Assembly (NCBI GenBank): GCA_036510675.1
Contig: DATCDN010000138.1
Span: forward strand, 1 to 64,000
Reading direction: 5' to 3'
Length of the DNA stretch: 64,000 nt
Source of the DNA: JAATGI01 sp036510675
Lineage (GTDB): Bacteria > Pseudomonadota > Alphaproteobacteria > ATCC43930 > CGMCC-115725
In this document: positions 16,156 to 24,872 of the stretch, piece after piece
Numbering within the stretch: the first letter of the stretch is position 1
How the letters are laid out: each line of letters opens with the position of its first letter
The notes under the pieces: model-generated
Seen by the model: only the letters and a program-made list of their open reading frames with translations
Databases searched by the model: none
What the model was told of the DNA's origin: nothing
Position numbers and translations under genes: made by a program

Positions 16156-18851
16156 TGGCCCAGCCGCTCCAGGATCGCGGGGACATGGACCTGATCGGAT
16201 TTGTAATTCCCGGTCAGCGCATACATCACCAGGTTGATGCCGAAGCGGTAGGCGAGCTCGCGCTGGCGCTCGCCGCCCGGCACAACGGGATAGAGCGGCA
16301 GGCCATTGCCATCGATGGCCCAGGCGCCCGCCCAATCGTTGCTGCCGACGATCACCGACGAGACGCCGTCATTGACGCGATCGTCCGCCGCCTCGACCCA
16401 GACCCGGCCATCGGCCCAGCGGCCGGGAAATTCCTGCATGAGATAAAAGCTCTTGGTCAGCACATGGTCGGGCGGCACCGGCACCAGCGGCGGTATCGCG
16501 ATGCCCGCCGTCAGCCGGCGCAGATTTTCCTGCGCCTGCAGATCGGATAGCGGCGTGCCTTCGCCTTGGTTTCGGGTGTCGAACAGGATCATGCCGCCCG
16601 AGGCGAGATAGCGGTTCAGCCGCTCCACCGCGCCGGCCGACGGCAGGGTCTGGCCCGGCACCACCGGCCAGTAAAGGATCGGATAGAACACCAGCTCGTC
16701 GCTTTCGGGATCGAGACCGATCGGCTCCGCCGCCTCGACCGCGGTGCGCCGGTTCAGCATGTTGGCCAGCCCGGTCAATCCATCGCGCGATTCATTGTCG
16801 ACCTCGGCAATGCCGGTGCGGATATAGGCGAGATGAAACTGATTGGCCGCGTTGATGATCTGTTCATCGTCGGGCCCGGCCGCCTGCGCCGAGCCCGCCA
16901 GCGCCGCCAGCAGGAATATGCTCGCCGCCCCCAGCCGCGGCAGCAGCCCCCGCAGCGCATAGCCGACAGCGAGATCGATCAGCGCCAGCAGCAGCGCCAA
17001 GCCGATCAGCCAGGGCCGAAAGTCGATCTCGCGCCCCAGCCCATAAATCTGGGTCGCGATATTCCCCGGCAGCGTGCCGATGGCGGAAAACCGCGTCACC
17101 GCCGGCGCCAGACTCAACGCGCGGCGCGCCGCGTCGCTGCCATAGAAGCCCGGCGGATGCGCGGGCGATGCCAGAATCGTCGCGAAGGCGCCCGCCGCGA
17201 TGGTCTGTGCCGAGGCGGCGGCGGGACCGAGGCGGCCGAACCCGTCCAGCGTTTCGACCGGCGGCAAGGCGATATCGGCGGTGCCGGAAACGCCCTCGCT
17301 CATCGCCACGATCCGCCGCAGCATTTCGACGAAAAGGCCGGAGATCGCGAGATTCGACCATTCGGGATCGGCGGTGGTGTGCACCAGGACCAGCCAGCCC
17401 TTGCCGCGCCGCTCCGCCGTCACCAGCGGCGTGCCGTCGGCGAGCCGTGCCCAGGTCTTGGCCCCGAGGTCGACGGTCGGCTCGGCCAGGACCTGACGCG
17501 ACACCGTGACGTCGCCCGGCACCGCGAGGCCGGCAAACGGGCTGTTGGGCGCGAACGGCGCCAGCGGCGCCGGCTTTTCCCATGATAAAGTGCTGCCCAG
17601 CATGCGGCCGCCGCGCAGCGGCACGGGCAGCAAATCGGCCGCCGGATTTTCGGCGAGATGCGGGCCGGCGAAGCGCAGCAGCAGCCCACCCTGCTCCATC
17701 CAGCCCGTCAGCGCCTTCTCGTCGTTCCGACTGAGCACGGCATTGTCGGGCAGCGCCAGCACCGCGACCCCGCCATGCAGCAAGGCGCGGACCGCGCCGG
17801 CGCGCACCTCGGCGAAGGGATTGAGCGCGCGTTGCAGATAATAGGCGCCGCTCAATAGTGGCTGCGCGGCGGTGCCGGCCTCGTTGGCGACGATGCCGAC
17901 GGGGCGCCGGCGCCAGCGCTCGTCGATCAGCAGCGTCGCGCCGGCCGAGCGCTCGCCCTCGATCACGACGCTGGTGGCGCGATTGCGCAGCTCGGTCGGC
18001 AGATTGGCGAAGGCCACCACGACATGATCGCTGCCCGGCGTGAAATTAGCCTGGGTGCGGGCCAGCAAGCGGCCATCGTCGCCCACCGCGCGCACGGTCA
18101 CGCGATCCGCGCCGATCGCCGCCGGCCGGCGCACCTCGACCGCGAGGTCGCGGCCGCGATCATCGCTCGCCGATAGAAGATGCGCGCGCGCCGGCGCCGG
18201 GTCGGCGAACACCCGCAGCGGCCCCAGCGCCGCCAGCCCGCGCGCGAAACCTTGCGCCGCGCCATCCTCGATGCCGTCGCTGAGCCATACCGTCGCCGCG
18301 GCCTCGCGCAGACCGAGCCGGCGCAGCCGCGCCAGCGCCGCCGGCCGGTCGGCGGGCCATGGCTCGGGCGTCAGTTGCGCGGCCAGCGCGTGGGCATCGG
18401 CGGCGCGGACCAGCGACAGCGCCGGCGGTGCCGCCATGCCGGGCGGCGGCGCGGTGCCGAACAGCACGATCTGGCGCCCCTCGCGCGCGGCATCGTCCAC
18501 CAGCCGATCCAGCATCGCGCGCCGCTCATCCCAGCGCGGCGCGGCACTCCAGCCATTATCGACCGCGATCATCAGCGGACCGGTGCGCGCGATGCCGGCC
18601 GGCGGGTTCAGCAGCGGATGCGCCAGCGCCAGCACAATCAGCGCCAACAGCACCATGCGCATCAGAATGAGCCATAGTGGGGTGCGCGCCGGCGTTTCCT
18701 CGCGCGGGTTCAATCCCAACAGCAATCGCAGCGGCGGGAAGACGACGCGGCGTGGTGCCGGCGGTGTCACGCGCAGCAGGAACCACAGCGCCGGCAGCAC
18801 CGCCAATCCCAGCAGCAACCACGGCGACGTGAAGGCGAACAGGCCCAGCAT
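16152..18851 (-). CDS. BatA-domain and DUF4159 membrane protein
   Basis: The 899-residue protein begins with the BatA-type double membrane segment (FTSPWLLLGLAVLPALWFLL). PPLRLLLGLNPREETPARTP and a second hydrophobic segment follow. The long middle part is periplasmic or cytoplasmic and contains a degenerate vWA-like region (IAVDNGW). The last 210 residues form a DUF4159 domain (LAYIRTGIAEVDNESRDGL onward), preceded by further membrane segments. ATG 18851 shares its A with the stop of the DUF58 gene (TGATG). Confidence 0.85.
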   Translation of the reverse strand: MLGLFAFTSPWLLLGLAVLPALWFLLRVTPPAPRRVVFPPLRLLLGLNPREETPARTPLWLILMRMVLLALIVLALAHPLLNPPAGIARTGPLMIAVDNGWSAAPRWDERRAMLDRLVDDAAREGRQIVLFGTAPPPGMAAPPALSLVRAADAHALAAQLTPEPWPADRPAALARLRRLGLREAAATVWLSDGIEDGAAQGFARGLAALGPLRVFADPAPARAHLLSASDDRGRDLAVEVRRPAAIGADRVTVRAVGDDGRLLARTQANFTPGSDHVVVAFANLPTELRNRATSVVIEGERSAGATLLIDERWRRRPVGIVANEAGTAAQPLLSGAYYLQRALNPFAEVRAGAVRALLHGGVAVLALPDNAVLSRNDEKALTGWMEQGGLLLRFAGPHLAENPAADLLPVPLRGGRMLGSTLSWEKPAPLAPFAPNSPFAGLAVPGDVTVSRQVLAEPTVDLGAKTWARLADGTPLVTAERRGKGWLVLVHTTADPEWSNLAISGLFVEMLRRIVAMSEGVSGTADIALPPVETLDGFGRLGPAAASAQTIAAGAFATILASPAHPPGFYGSDAARRALSLAPAVTRFSAIGTLPGNIATQIYGLGREIDFRPWLIGLALLLALIDLAVGYALRGLLPRLGAASIFLLAALAGSAQAAGPDDEQIINAANQFHLAYIRTGIAEVDNESRDGLTGLANMLNRRTAVEAAEPIGLDPESDELVFYPILYWPVVPGQTLPSAGAVERLNRYLASGGMILFDTRNQGEGTPLSDLQAQENLRRLTAGIAIPPLVPVPPDHVLTKSFYLMQEFPGRWADGRVWVEAADDRVNDGVSSVIVGSNDWAGAWAIDGNGLPLYPVVPGGERQRELAYRFGINLVMYALTGNYKSDQVHVPAILERLGQ

Positions 18852-19735
18852 CAGAAATTGCGCGGCATCGCAAGCGCATTGAACAGGCCGAGCAGCGCCT
18901 GCGGTGCCGGCCGGTCGGTGCGATGGGTCCCGAAGCTCCAGCGTGCCGCGCCCGCGATCGCCTGAAGGCCGGCGCGATGGGCGGCCAGTTTTTCGATATA
19001 GGCGTCGCGCACGGCCTCGGCGCGGCTCATCAGGACATGCCCCTCGCCTTCCGGCCCCTCGAACCGCACCCGGCCTGAGAAGGGCAGCGTCTCCTCCGCC
19101 GGATCGAGAATCTGTAGCAGATGCCCGCGCACCCCGCGCACCGCATAGCGCGAGACCAGCGCGTCGATCTCCGCGAGCGGCGACAGAAAATCGCCGAACA
19201 TGACGAGTTGGGAATCGCGCGGCAACAGCGCGAAGGGCGGCACGGCGGCCGGCGCGATTTGGGGCGCGGCCCACAGCCCATGCGCCAATCGCGTCAGCAC
19301 CGCGCGGCCGCTATTCGGCGGCACGCCCGAGCCAAGCAGCGTCACCCGCTCGCTGCCGCGCAGCAACAGCGACGCCAGCGCCAGCAGCAGCAATTCGGCG
19401 CGGTCGCGCTTGGTCGCATGGTCCGGCGCCGAGGCATAATCCATCGAGGCCGAGCCGTCGCGCCACAGCCAGATGCTTTGCGCCGCCTCCCATTCGGTCT
19501 CGCGGACATAAAGCCGCGCCGATTTCGCCGACGCCCGCCAGTCGATGCGCGACGCGGCATCGTTGGAATAAGGCCGGAACTGCCAGAAGGTATCGCCCTG
19601 GCCGATGCGCCGGCGGCCATGGACGCCTTGCGCCACCGCGTTGGCGACGCGCTCGGCGGCGACCAGCAGCGGCGGAAACGCCGCCGCCAGTCCTTCCGCG
19701 CGATGCTGGCGCGTGGCTGTACCGCCGTCCACCAT
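18851..19735 (-). CDS. DUF58 domain protein
   Basis: The 294-residue soluble protein has the DUF58 signature GRRRIGQGDTFWQFRPY---D--SRIDWRASA, followed by a vWA-like region with WRDGSASMDYAS at about residue 90. DUF58 proteins travel with MoxR ATPases and BatA-like proteins. It overlaps moxR at the start (TGATG at 19735) and the BatA/DUF4159 gene at the end, so the four genes form one tightly coupled unit. Confidence 0.88.
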   Translation of the reverse strand: MVDGGTATRQHRAEGLAAAFPPLLVAAERVANAVAQGVHGRRRIGQGDTFWQFRPYSNDAASRIDWRASAKSARLYVRETEWEAAQSIWLWRDGSASMDYASAPDHATKRDRAELLLLALASLLLRGSERVTLLGSGVPPNSGRAVLTRLAHGLWAAPQIAPAAVPPFALLPRDSQLVMFGDFLSPLAEIDALVSRYAVRGVRGHLLQILDPAEETLPFSGRVRFEGPEGEGHVLMSRAEAVRDAYIEKLAAHRAGLQAIAGAARWSFGTHRTDRPAPQALLGLFNALAMPRNF

Positions 19736-20745
19736 CAGCGCAACGGCTCGAGCAGTTTCTCGATGATGTCGCCCATGCCGACGCCGTCGGCGCGGGCGGC
19801 GAAATTGAGCGCCATGCGATGCCGCAAGACCGCCGGCGCCAGCGCCACGACATCGTCGAGCGAGGGCGCGAAGCGCCCGCCCATCATGGCGCGGGCACGA
19901 CAGGCCAGCATCAGTGCCTGGCTGGCGCGTGGCCCCGGTCCCCAGGCGATATGTTTCTTGGCCTCCGGCACCGCGGTCTCCTCGGGCCGGCCTGAGCGCA
20001 CCAGCGTCAGAATCGCCTCGACCACGCTCTCACCCACCGGGATGCGCCGCACCAAGCGCTGCGCGTTCAGCAGTTCGTCGGCGGTCAGCACCGCCGTGAC
20101 GGCGCGCTCGCTGGCCCCGGTGGTGGCGATCAGCATCTGGCGCTCGGCCGCGAGATCGGGATAGCCGACATCGATCTGCAGCAGGAAGCGGTCGAGCTGG
20201 GCTTCCGGCAGCGGATAGGTGCCTTCTTGCTCCAGCGGATTCTGCGTGGCGAGCACATGAAAGGGGTGCGGCAGCGGATGATACCGCCCGGCCACCGAAA
20301 CGCGACCCTCCTGCATCGCCTGCAACAAGGCCGATTGGGTGCGCGGGCTGGCGCGGTTGATCTCGTCCGCCATCAGCACTTGGCAGAATACCGGCCCCGG
20401 CAAAAAACGGAACGCGCGCGACCCCGTTTCGCTTTCCTCCAGCACCTCGGAGCCGAGAATATCGGCGGGCATCAGGTCGGGCGTGCATTGAATACGCTTG
20501 TCCTCGAGGCCGAGGACGGTGCCCAGTGTCTCGACCAGCCGGGTCTTGGCAAGACCCGGCACGCCGATCAGCAAGGCATGGCCGCCGGACAACAGGGTGA
20601 TCAAGGCTTGATCGATGACCTCGCGCTGACCGAATATCACTTGGCCGATCTGTTCCCGTACCATGCCGAGCCGCTGGCCGAGCCGCTCGATCTCGGCACC
20701 AAGACCCGAAGCCGGAGAAGAAGATGAAGGTTCGGCGATGCTCAC
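19735..20745 (-). CDS. MoxR-family AAA+ ATPase
   Basis: The 336-residue ATPase has Walker A GVPGLAKT at residues 61-68, Walker B VLMADEI at 123-129, sensor 1 in HVLATQNPLEQEGTYPLPEAQ, and a C-terminal lid domain. MoxR ATPases act as chaperones that remodel or activate partner complexes, usually with vWA proteins. The start is GTG 20745, supported by GGAGGAG 8 bases upstream. It heads the minus-strand cluster and is divergent from the DUF1285 gene across 27 bases. Confidence 0.93.
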   Translation of the reverse strand: MSIAEPSSSSPASGLGAEIERLGQRLGMVREQIGQVIFGQREVIDQALITLLSGGHALLIGVPGLAKTRLVETLGTVLGLEDKRIQCTPDLMPADILGSEVLEESETGSRAFRFLPGPVFCQVLMADEINRASPRTQSALLQAMQEGRVSVAGRYHPLPHPFHVLATQNPLEQEGTYPLPEAQLDRFLLQIDVGYPDLAAERQMLIATTGASERAVTAVLTADELLNAQRLVRRIPVGESVVEAILTLVRSGRPEETAVPEAKKHIAWGPGPRASQALMLACRARAMMGGRFAPSLDDVVALAPAVLRHRMALNFAARADGVGMGDIIEKLLEPLR

Positions 20746-20772
20746 AAGGACAACTCCTCCATAGATAGCGAG

Positions 20773-21333
20773 ATGGCCATCGACAACAAAGATACGCTAT
20801 CCGATCCGCCGCGTCAGGATGCCGCCGCATCGGTAAAATTGCCGCGCATTCCCCTCGATTGCGGCGATCTGGGCATGCGCATCGCCCGGGATGGCACTTG
20901 GTACTATAACGGTTCGCCGATCGGCAGGGTGCCGCTGGTGAAACTATTCGCGACCGTGTTGCGCCGCGACGAGGCTGGCGGCTATTGGCTGATCACGCCG
21001 GCCGAACGCGGCCGGATTGTGGTCGACGATGTGCCCTTCATCGCGGTCGAGCTCGACACCAGGGGCGAAGGACATGGACAAGAATTGATCTTCCGCACCA
21101 ATCTCGACGAGATCGTCACCGCCGACGACGCGCATCCGTTGCGGGTAGAGATGCGTATCGAAGGCGGGCCACAGCCTTATCTGATGATCCGAAACGGTCT
21201 GGAAGCGCGGCTGGCCCGCCCGGTATTCTACCGCCTCGTCGAACTGGGCGCCGAGGAGCGCGTCGGCAACGAAATGGTATTTGGTGTGTGGAGCAAGAAC
21301 GCATTCTTCCCGCTCGGGACGCTCGACCCATGA
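20773..21333 (+). CDS. DUF1285 family protein
   Basis: The 186-residue soluble protein matches the DUF1285 pattern: an RDGTWYYNGSPIGR motif near residue 40, LVKLFATVLRRD, and a later GLEARLARPVFYRLVELG. The family has no established function. It is the first of four plus-strand genes coupled by overlaps or short gaps (DUF1285, Nudix hydrolase, small membrane protein, CCA enzyme), a grouping common in alphaproteobacteria. Confidence 0.85.
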   Translation: MAIDNKDTLSDPPRQDAAASVKLPRIPLDCGDLGMRIARDGTWYYNGSPIGRVPLVKLFATVLRRDEAGGYWLITPAERGRIVVDDVPFIAVELDTRGEGHGQELIFRTNLDEIVTADDAHPLRVEMRIEGGPQPYLMIRNGLEARLARPVFYRLVELGAEERVGNEMVFGVWSKNAFFPLGTLDP

Positions 21334-21923
21334 TGCGGGGGCTGACCCCCGATGCCGTGCGCGCCTCCTTCGCGGCGGCGCCGCCGCCGGGCCGGCGCGG
21401 CGATGATGTACCGCCGCCGCCCGACCGGCCGCACCGTCCCGCCTCGGTGCTGGTGCCGCTGTTGATGCGCTCGGGCGGCATGCAGGTCCTGCTGACCCGG
21501 CGCACACCGCACCTCTCGGCGCATGCCGGCCAGGTCGCGTTTCCCGGCGGGCGCACCGAGGAGTACGATCTCGACGCCGTCGCCACCGCCTTGCGCGAGA
21601 CCGAGGAGGAGATCGGCCTGCCACGCAGCCATATCGAAATCGTCGGCCGGCTCGATCTGTTCAACACCGGCACCGGCTTCGCCATCACGCCGATCGTCGG
21701 GCTGGTCTCGGTGCCGTTTCCGCTGCGGCCCGACCCCGGCGAAGTGGCCGAGGCATTCGAGGTGCCGCTCGACTTCATCCTCGATCCCGCCAACCGCCAG
21801 CGCCGCGCCGGCGAGCGCAACGGCCGCCTGCGGAATTATTTCGTCTATGATTATGGCGGCCACGAGGTCTGGGGCGCGACCGCGGCGATGCTGGTCAATC
21901 TGACCGAGATCCTGGCGCCATGA
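21330..21923 (+). CDS. Nudix CoA pyrophosphatase (NudL-like)
   Basis: The 197-residue hydrolase has the CoA-pyrophosphatase signature LLTRRTPHLSAHAGQVAFPG followed by the Nudix helix with ALRETEEEIGL. The UPF0035/NuCoA motif indicates cleavage of coenzyme A to 4'-phosphopantetheine and 3',5'-ADP, which is inferred from the family. ATG 21330 overlaps the DUF1285 stop (ATGATG). The longer open frame upstream lies inside DUF1285 and was not used. Confidence 0.88.
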   Translation: MMRGLTPDAVRASFAAAPPPGRRGDDVPPPPDRPHRPASVLVPLLMRSGGMQVLLTRRTPHLSAHAGQVAFPGGRTEEYDLDAVATALRETEEEIGLPRSHIEIVGRLDLFNTGTGFAITPIVGLVSVPFPLRPDPGEVAEAFEVPLDFILDPANRQRRAGERNGRLRNYFVYDYGGHEVWGATAAMLVNLTEILAP

Positions 21924-21939
21924 CCGGGGGGAAGGTGCC

Positions 21940-22215
21940 GTGACCCGCCTTCTTCTGACCATTGTCATTCCCCTGATTCTGCCCAGTCTCGGCTATCTGC
22001 TATGGGTCGGCGCGCGGTCGCGCGCCTGGCCGAGGGGCGGGGCCGCCGCCCTGCCGTGGCCCTGGCTGATCGGCGGCGGGGTGCTGCTTACCGCGCTCAC
22101 CCTGTTTGCGGTCAGTACGCATTATGGCAGCGCGCCTAGTGGCACCTATGTGCCACCCCGCATCATTGACGGTCGGGTCGTGCCGGGTAAAGTCATTCCG
22201 GAGGCGACGCGATGA
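21940..22215 (+). CDS. Small membrane protein, DUF6111-like
   Basis: The 91-residue protein has two hydrophobic segments (about residues 3-24 and 40-60) and a polar C-terminus ending PPRIIDGRVVPGKVIPEATR. The position directly before the CCA enzyme gene and the PP-I-DG--VPG tail fit the DUF6111 group, which has no known role. The start is GTG 21940, preceded by GGGGGGAAGG. It overlaps the next gene by 4 bases (ATGA). Confidence 0.7.
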   Translation: MTRLLLTIVIPLILPSLGYLLWVGARSRAWPRGGAAALPWPWLIGGGVLLTALTLFAVSTHYGSAPSGTYVPPRIIDGRVVPGKVIPEATR

Positions 22216-23423
22216 GCGGCCAGCCGGTCGATCGGATCACGCCGTTTCCGTGGATGCGGGACGAACAGGTCGTACGCGCGATGACGGCCTTGGGCGCCGA
22301 TGCCGCGCGCTTCGTCGGCGGCGCGGTGCGCGACGCGCTGCTGGGCCGCGCGGTGGCCGAGATCGATATCGCCACCCGGCTGACGCCGGACGCGGTGATC
22401 GAACGTCTCGGCAAGGCCGGCATCGCCACCGTGCCGACCGGTATCGCGCACGGCACCGTCACCGCCATCATGCCGGGACGCACGCTCGAGATCACCACCC
22501 TGCGCCGCGATCTCGAGACCGATGGCCGCCACGCCCGGGTCGTGCTGATCGACGATTGGGACGAGGATGCGCGGCGGCGCGATTTCACCGTCAACGCGCT
22601 GTATCTCGACACGAACGGCAATCTCTACGATCCGGTCGGCGGGCGCGAGGATTTGCGCGTCGGGCGGATTCGCTTCATCGGCAATCCCGAGGCGCGGCTG
22701 GCCGAGGATGGGCTGCGGCTGCTGCGCTTCTATCGCTTCTTCGCGCATTACGGCAAAGGCGAGGCCGACCGTGATGCCCGCGCCGCGTGCCGCAAGGCGG
22801 CGCCGCTGATGAATCAGCTCTCGGCCGAGCGCATCCAGGCCGAATTGCTGAAGCTGCTGCGGGCGCCCAATCCGGTGCCGGCGCTGCAGAACATGGCCGC
22901 CGACGGCGTGCTGACCGTGATCCTGCCGGAGGCGATGCGGCTCGACCGCTTGGCGCGGCTGGTCGCCATCGAGCCCGAGCCCGATCCAGTGCGCCGGCTG
23001 GCCGCCGCCGTCTCGGTGGACAAGGCCGGCGCGACGGCGTTAGCGAAGCGGCGGCGGCTCGCCAACGACGTTCGCGCGCGGCTCGAGGGGCTGGCGGCGC
23101 CGGCCTGGCCGATCGATCTAAGCGGCGGCGAGAAGCGCCAGCGCCGCGCGCTCTATCATCTCGGCCGCGCCGCCTATCGCGACCTGATGCTGCTGTCGGG
23201 CGACGCCTCGCGCGCGCCGCGGCTGATCGCGCAAGCGGACAAGCTGATCGTGCCGGTATTTCCGCTGAAGGGCGGCGATGTCGCGCAACTGGGTGTCACG
23301 CCCGGCCCCAAGATCGGCGCCTGGCTGGCGGCGATCGAGGCGTGGTGGGAAGAGGATGATTTCGGCCCCAACCGCGATGCCTGCCTCGCCGAACTGAAGA
23401 AGCGCCTCGCCGCCGAGGCGTGA
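22212..23423 (+). CDS. cca: CCA-adding tRNA nucleotidyltransferase / poly(A) polymerase family
   Basis: The 403-residue enzyme would add or repair the CCA end of tRNAs. The class II head motif GGAVRD is at residues 36-41, and the neck motif DARRRDFTVNALYLD is near 120. RLAEDGLRLLRFYRFFA follows. The usual catalytic DxD after the head motif reads E50-I-D52 here, so the first aspartate is glutamate. The C-terminal half is a helical body with weak conservation. It overlaps the preceding small gene in ATGA. Confidence 0.9.
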   Translation: MSGQPVDRITPFPWMRDEQVVRAMTALGADAARFVGGAVRDALLGRAVAEIDIATRLTPDAVIERLGKAGIATVPTGIAHGTVTAIMPGRTLEITTLRRDLETDGRHARVVLIDDWDEDARRRDFTVNALYLDTNGNLYDPVGGREDLRVGRIRFIGNPEARLAEDGLRLLRFYRFFAHYGKGEADRDARAACRKAAPLMNQLSAERIQAELLKLLRAPNPVPALQNMAADGVLTVILPEAMRLDRLARLVAIEPEPDPVRRLAAAVSVDKAGATALAKRRRLANDVRARLEGLAAPAWPIDLSGGEKRQRRALYHLGRAAYRDLMLLSGDASRAPRLIAQADKLIVPVFPLKGGDVAQLGVTPGPKIGAWLAAIEAWWEEDDFGPNRDACLAELKKRLAAEA

Positions 23424-23471
23424 TAAACCGGACGTAACAAAACTGTCGCAGTGCAGCGCTACGTTCGATGC

Positions 23472-23522
23472 CCGGTCAGGAATGCTGACCGGCTTGTTCG
23501 ATTTTGCCCGATCGAACAGGCC
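23472..23522. other. Two abutting hairpins after cca
   Basis: CCGGTCAG (23472-23479) pairs with CTGACCGG (23485-23492). Sharing its last two bases, GGCTTGTTCGAT (23491-23502) pairs with ATCGAACAGGCC (23511-23522) with one G-U wobble. No T-run follows, so this is not a standard terminator. It may be a repeat, an RNA structure or a transcription end. The gap 23424-23660 holds nothing else recognised. Confidence 0.5.
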
Positions 23523-23660
23523 AGGGCGCCGGCCGCCGCCATCTTGCTAGACGAGAATTCCGGGGCGCTGTTGCAACCCTGATTCGCGTTATCCGAAACT
23601 CGCGGCGCGCCGCGCTGAATTATCTTGACCTTCAAGGCGATATGGCCATTTGAAGCGGCA

Positions 23661-24821
23661 ATGGCCGATGAGAATAACGTGCCGCCGGGCTTGCCCGGCG
23701 GCGACAGCAAGCGCAAGGAGCCGATCCCCCCGGCCCTGCGCGGCTCCGCCCCCGAACCCAGCCCCGAACCCCATGAAAGCACCGCGCCCGCCGAGGCGAC
23801 GCTGCGCGCCTTCAGCGATGATCGCGCGCCGCTGAGCGAGCGGCCGGCCAGCGAAACACCCGAGGCCGCTCCGGTGCCGGTCGCGGCCGCGGCGCCGTCC
23901 CCCGCGCTGTGGCGCTGGCCCGCCATCGCCATCGCGATTTTCGTGGTGACGTGCCTCGGCGCCGGCGCCTATGGCGCGTGGCCCTATCTCAATATTGGTG
24001 GTCCGTCCGACAAGGCCGGCCCGACCCCGGTCGCGGCGGCGGCCAACCAGGCCACCCCGCCAACACAGCAGGCGCGACAAACGGCGCAGGCGCCCGCCGC
24101 GCCAGCGGTCACCGATCAGGGGGCCGATCAGAAAGCCGCCCAGCGCGCCCGCCGGCAAGCGGCCGAGCGGGCCCACAAAGAGGCGACCGAGCTCGCCAGG
24201 AAACAAGCGGCGGAGCGCGCGCACAAACAGGCGGCGGCGCAGGCCCGGCGGCACGCCGACGAGTTGGCGCGCAAGCAGGCGGCGGCGGAATCGGCACGCA
24301 AGAAGGCCGCCGAGCAGGCGCGCCTCGACACCGAACAAGCACGCAAGCAGGCAGCGGCGGACCAGGCACGCAAGCAGGCAGTGGCGGACCAGGCACGGCG
24401 CGACGCCGAACAAGCACAGCGTGAGGCGGAGCAAGCCAAGAAAGCCGAGGCCGAGACGGCGCGGCTGGCTGCCATCCAGCGCCATGACGACAAGCTGCGG
24501 GCCGAGCGTCAGCGCAAGGAAGCCGCCGCCCGGCGGATTCAACAAGCGCGTAGCCAGGAAGAGCGCGCGCTGCAGGAAGAGCTCGATCAAGCAGGCAAGG
24601 CGGCCCCGCCGCCCAATCAGCCGTCACCGGATCAGCAGGCCCAGGATCGGGAACAAGCACGACGGCCACAACAAAATGCCCGGCTGGTGCCGCGCCGCCA
24701 ATCCAGCGACGGTGCCGCGTCGCCGTCGCGAGACTCCGATTTGCCGCCACTTGACGCGACCGACCTGCCCCGGCGCGCGCCCGGCACGGTTGACCAGCCG
24801 CCGACGGTGAATATCCAATAA
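23661..24821 (+). CDS. Single-pass membrane protein with Ala/Arg/Gln/Glu-rich coiled-coil
   Basis: The 386-residue protein has a polar proline-rich N-terminus (about 1-80), one membrane segment (about 87-106), a Thr/Ala/Pro linker, and then about 150 residues dominated by ARKQAA-, ERAHKQA- and EQARKQAA-type heptads (roughly 145-310). It ends in a proline-rich tail. This is a long charged helix like that of TolA or similar envelope linkers, but no TolA C-terminal domain is seen. A 27-bp tandem duplication lies inside the helix. ATG 23661 was preferred over the upstream TTG at 23625. Confidence 0.65.
   Translation: MADENNVPPGLPGGDSKRKEPIPPALRGSAPEPSPEPHESTAPAEATLRAFSDDRAPLSERPASETPEAAPVPVAAAAPSPALWRWPAIAIAIFVVTCLGAGAYGAWPYLNIGGPSDKAGPTPVAAAANQATPPTQQARQTAQAPAAPAVTDQGADQKAAQRARRQAAERAHKEATELARKQAAERAHKQAAAQARRHADELARKQAAAESARKKAAEQARLDTEQARKQAAADQARKQAVADQARRDAEQAQREAEQAKKAEAETARLAAIQRHDDKLRAERQRKEAAARRIQQARSQEERALQEELDQAGKAAPPPNQPSPDQQAQDREQARRPQQNARLVPRRQSSDGAASPSRDSDLPPLDATDLPRRAPGTVDQPPTVNIQ
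24339..24392 (+). repeat. 27-bp tandem repeat, two copies, inside the coiled-coil gene
   Basis: Two adjacent 27-bp units (24339-24365 and 24366-24392) differ at one base. Each encodes ARKQA(A/V)ADQ. A third, diverged unit begins directly after. The length is a multiple of three, so the reading frame is kept. Confidence 0.85.
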
Positions 24822-24872
24822 TTCCTCGGCGACGACATAGTTCCGACGTAAAGGGGCGGCTGAATCGTCGCC

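Noticed and set aside
24339..24392. CRISPR-like array
   Set aside because: The repeats are directly adjacent without spacers and lie in frame inside a protein gene.
23589..24590. Open frame antisense to the coiled-coil protein, rich in Leu, Arg and Gly
   Set aside because: The composition simply mirrors the repetitive GC-rich coding strand; the sense frame has a start, membrane segment and heptads.
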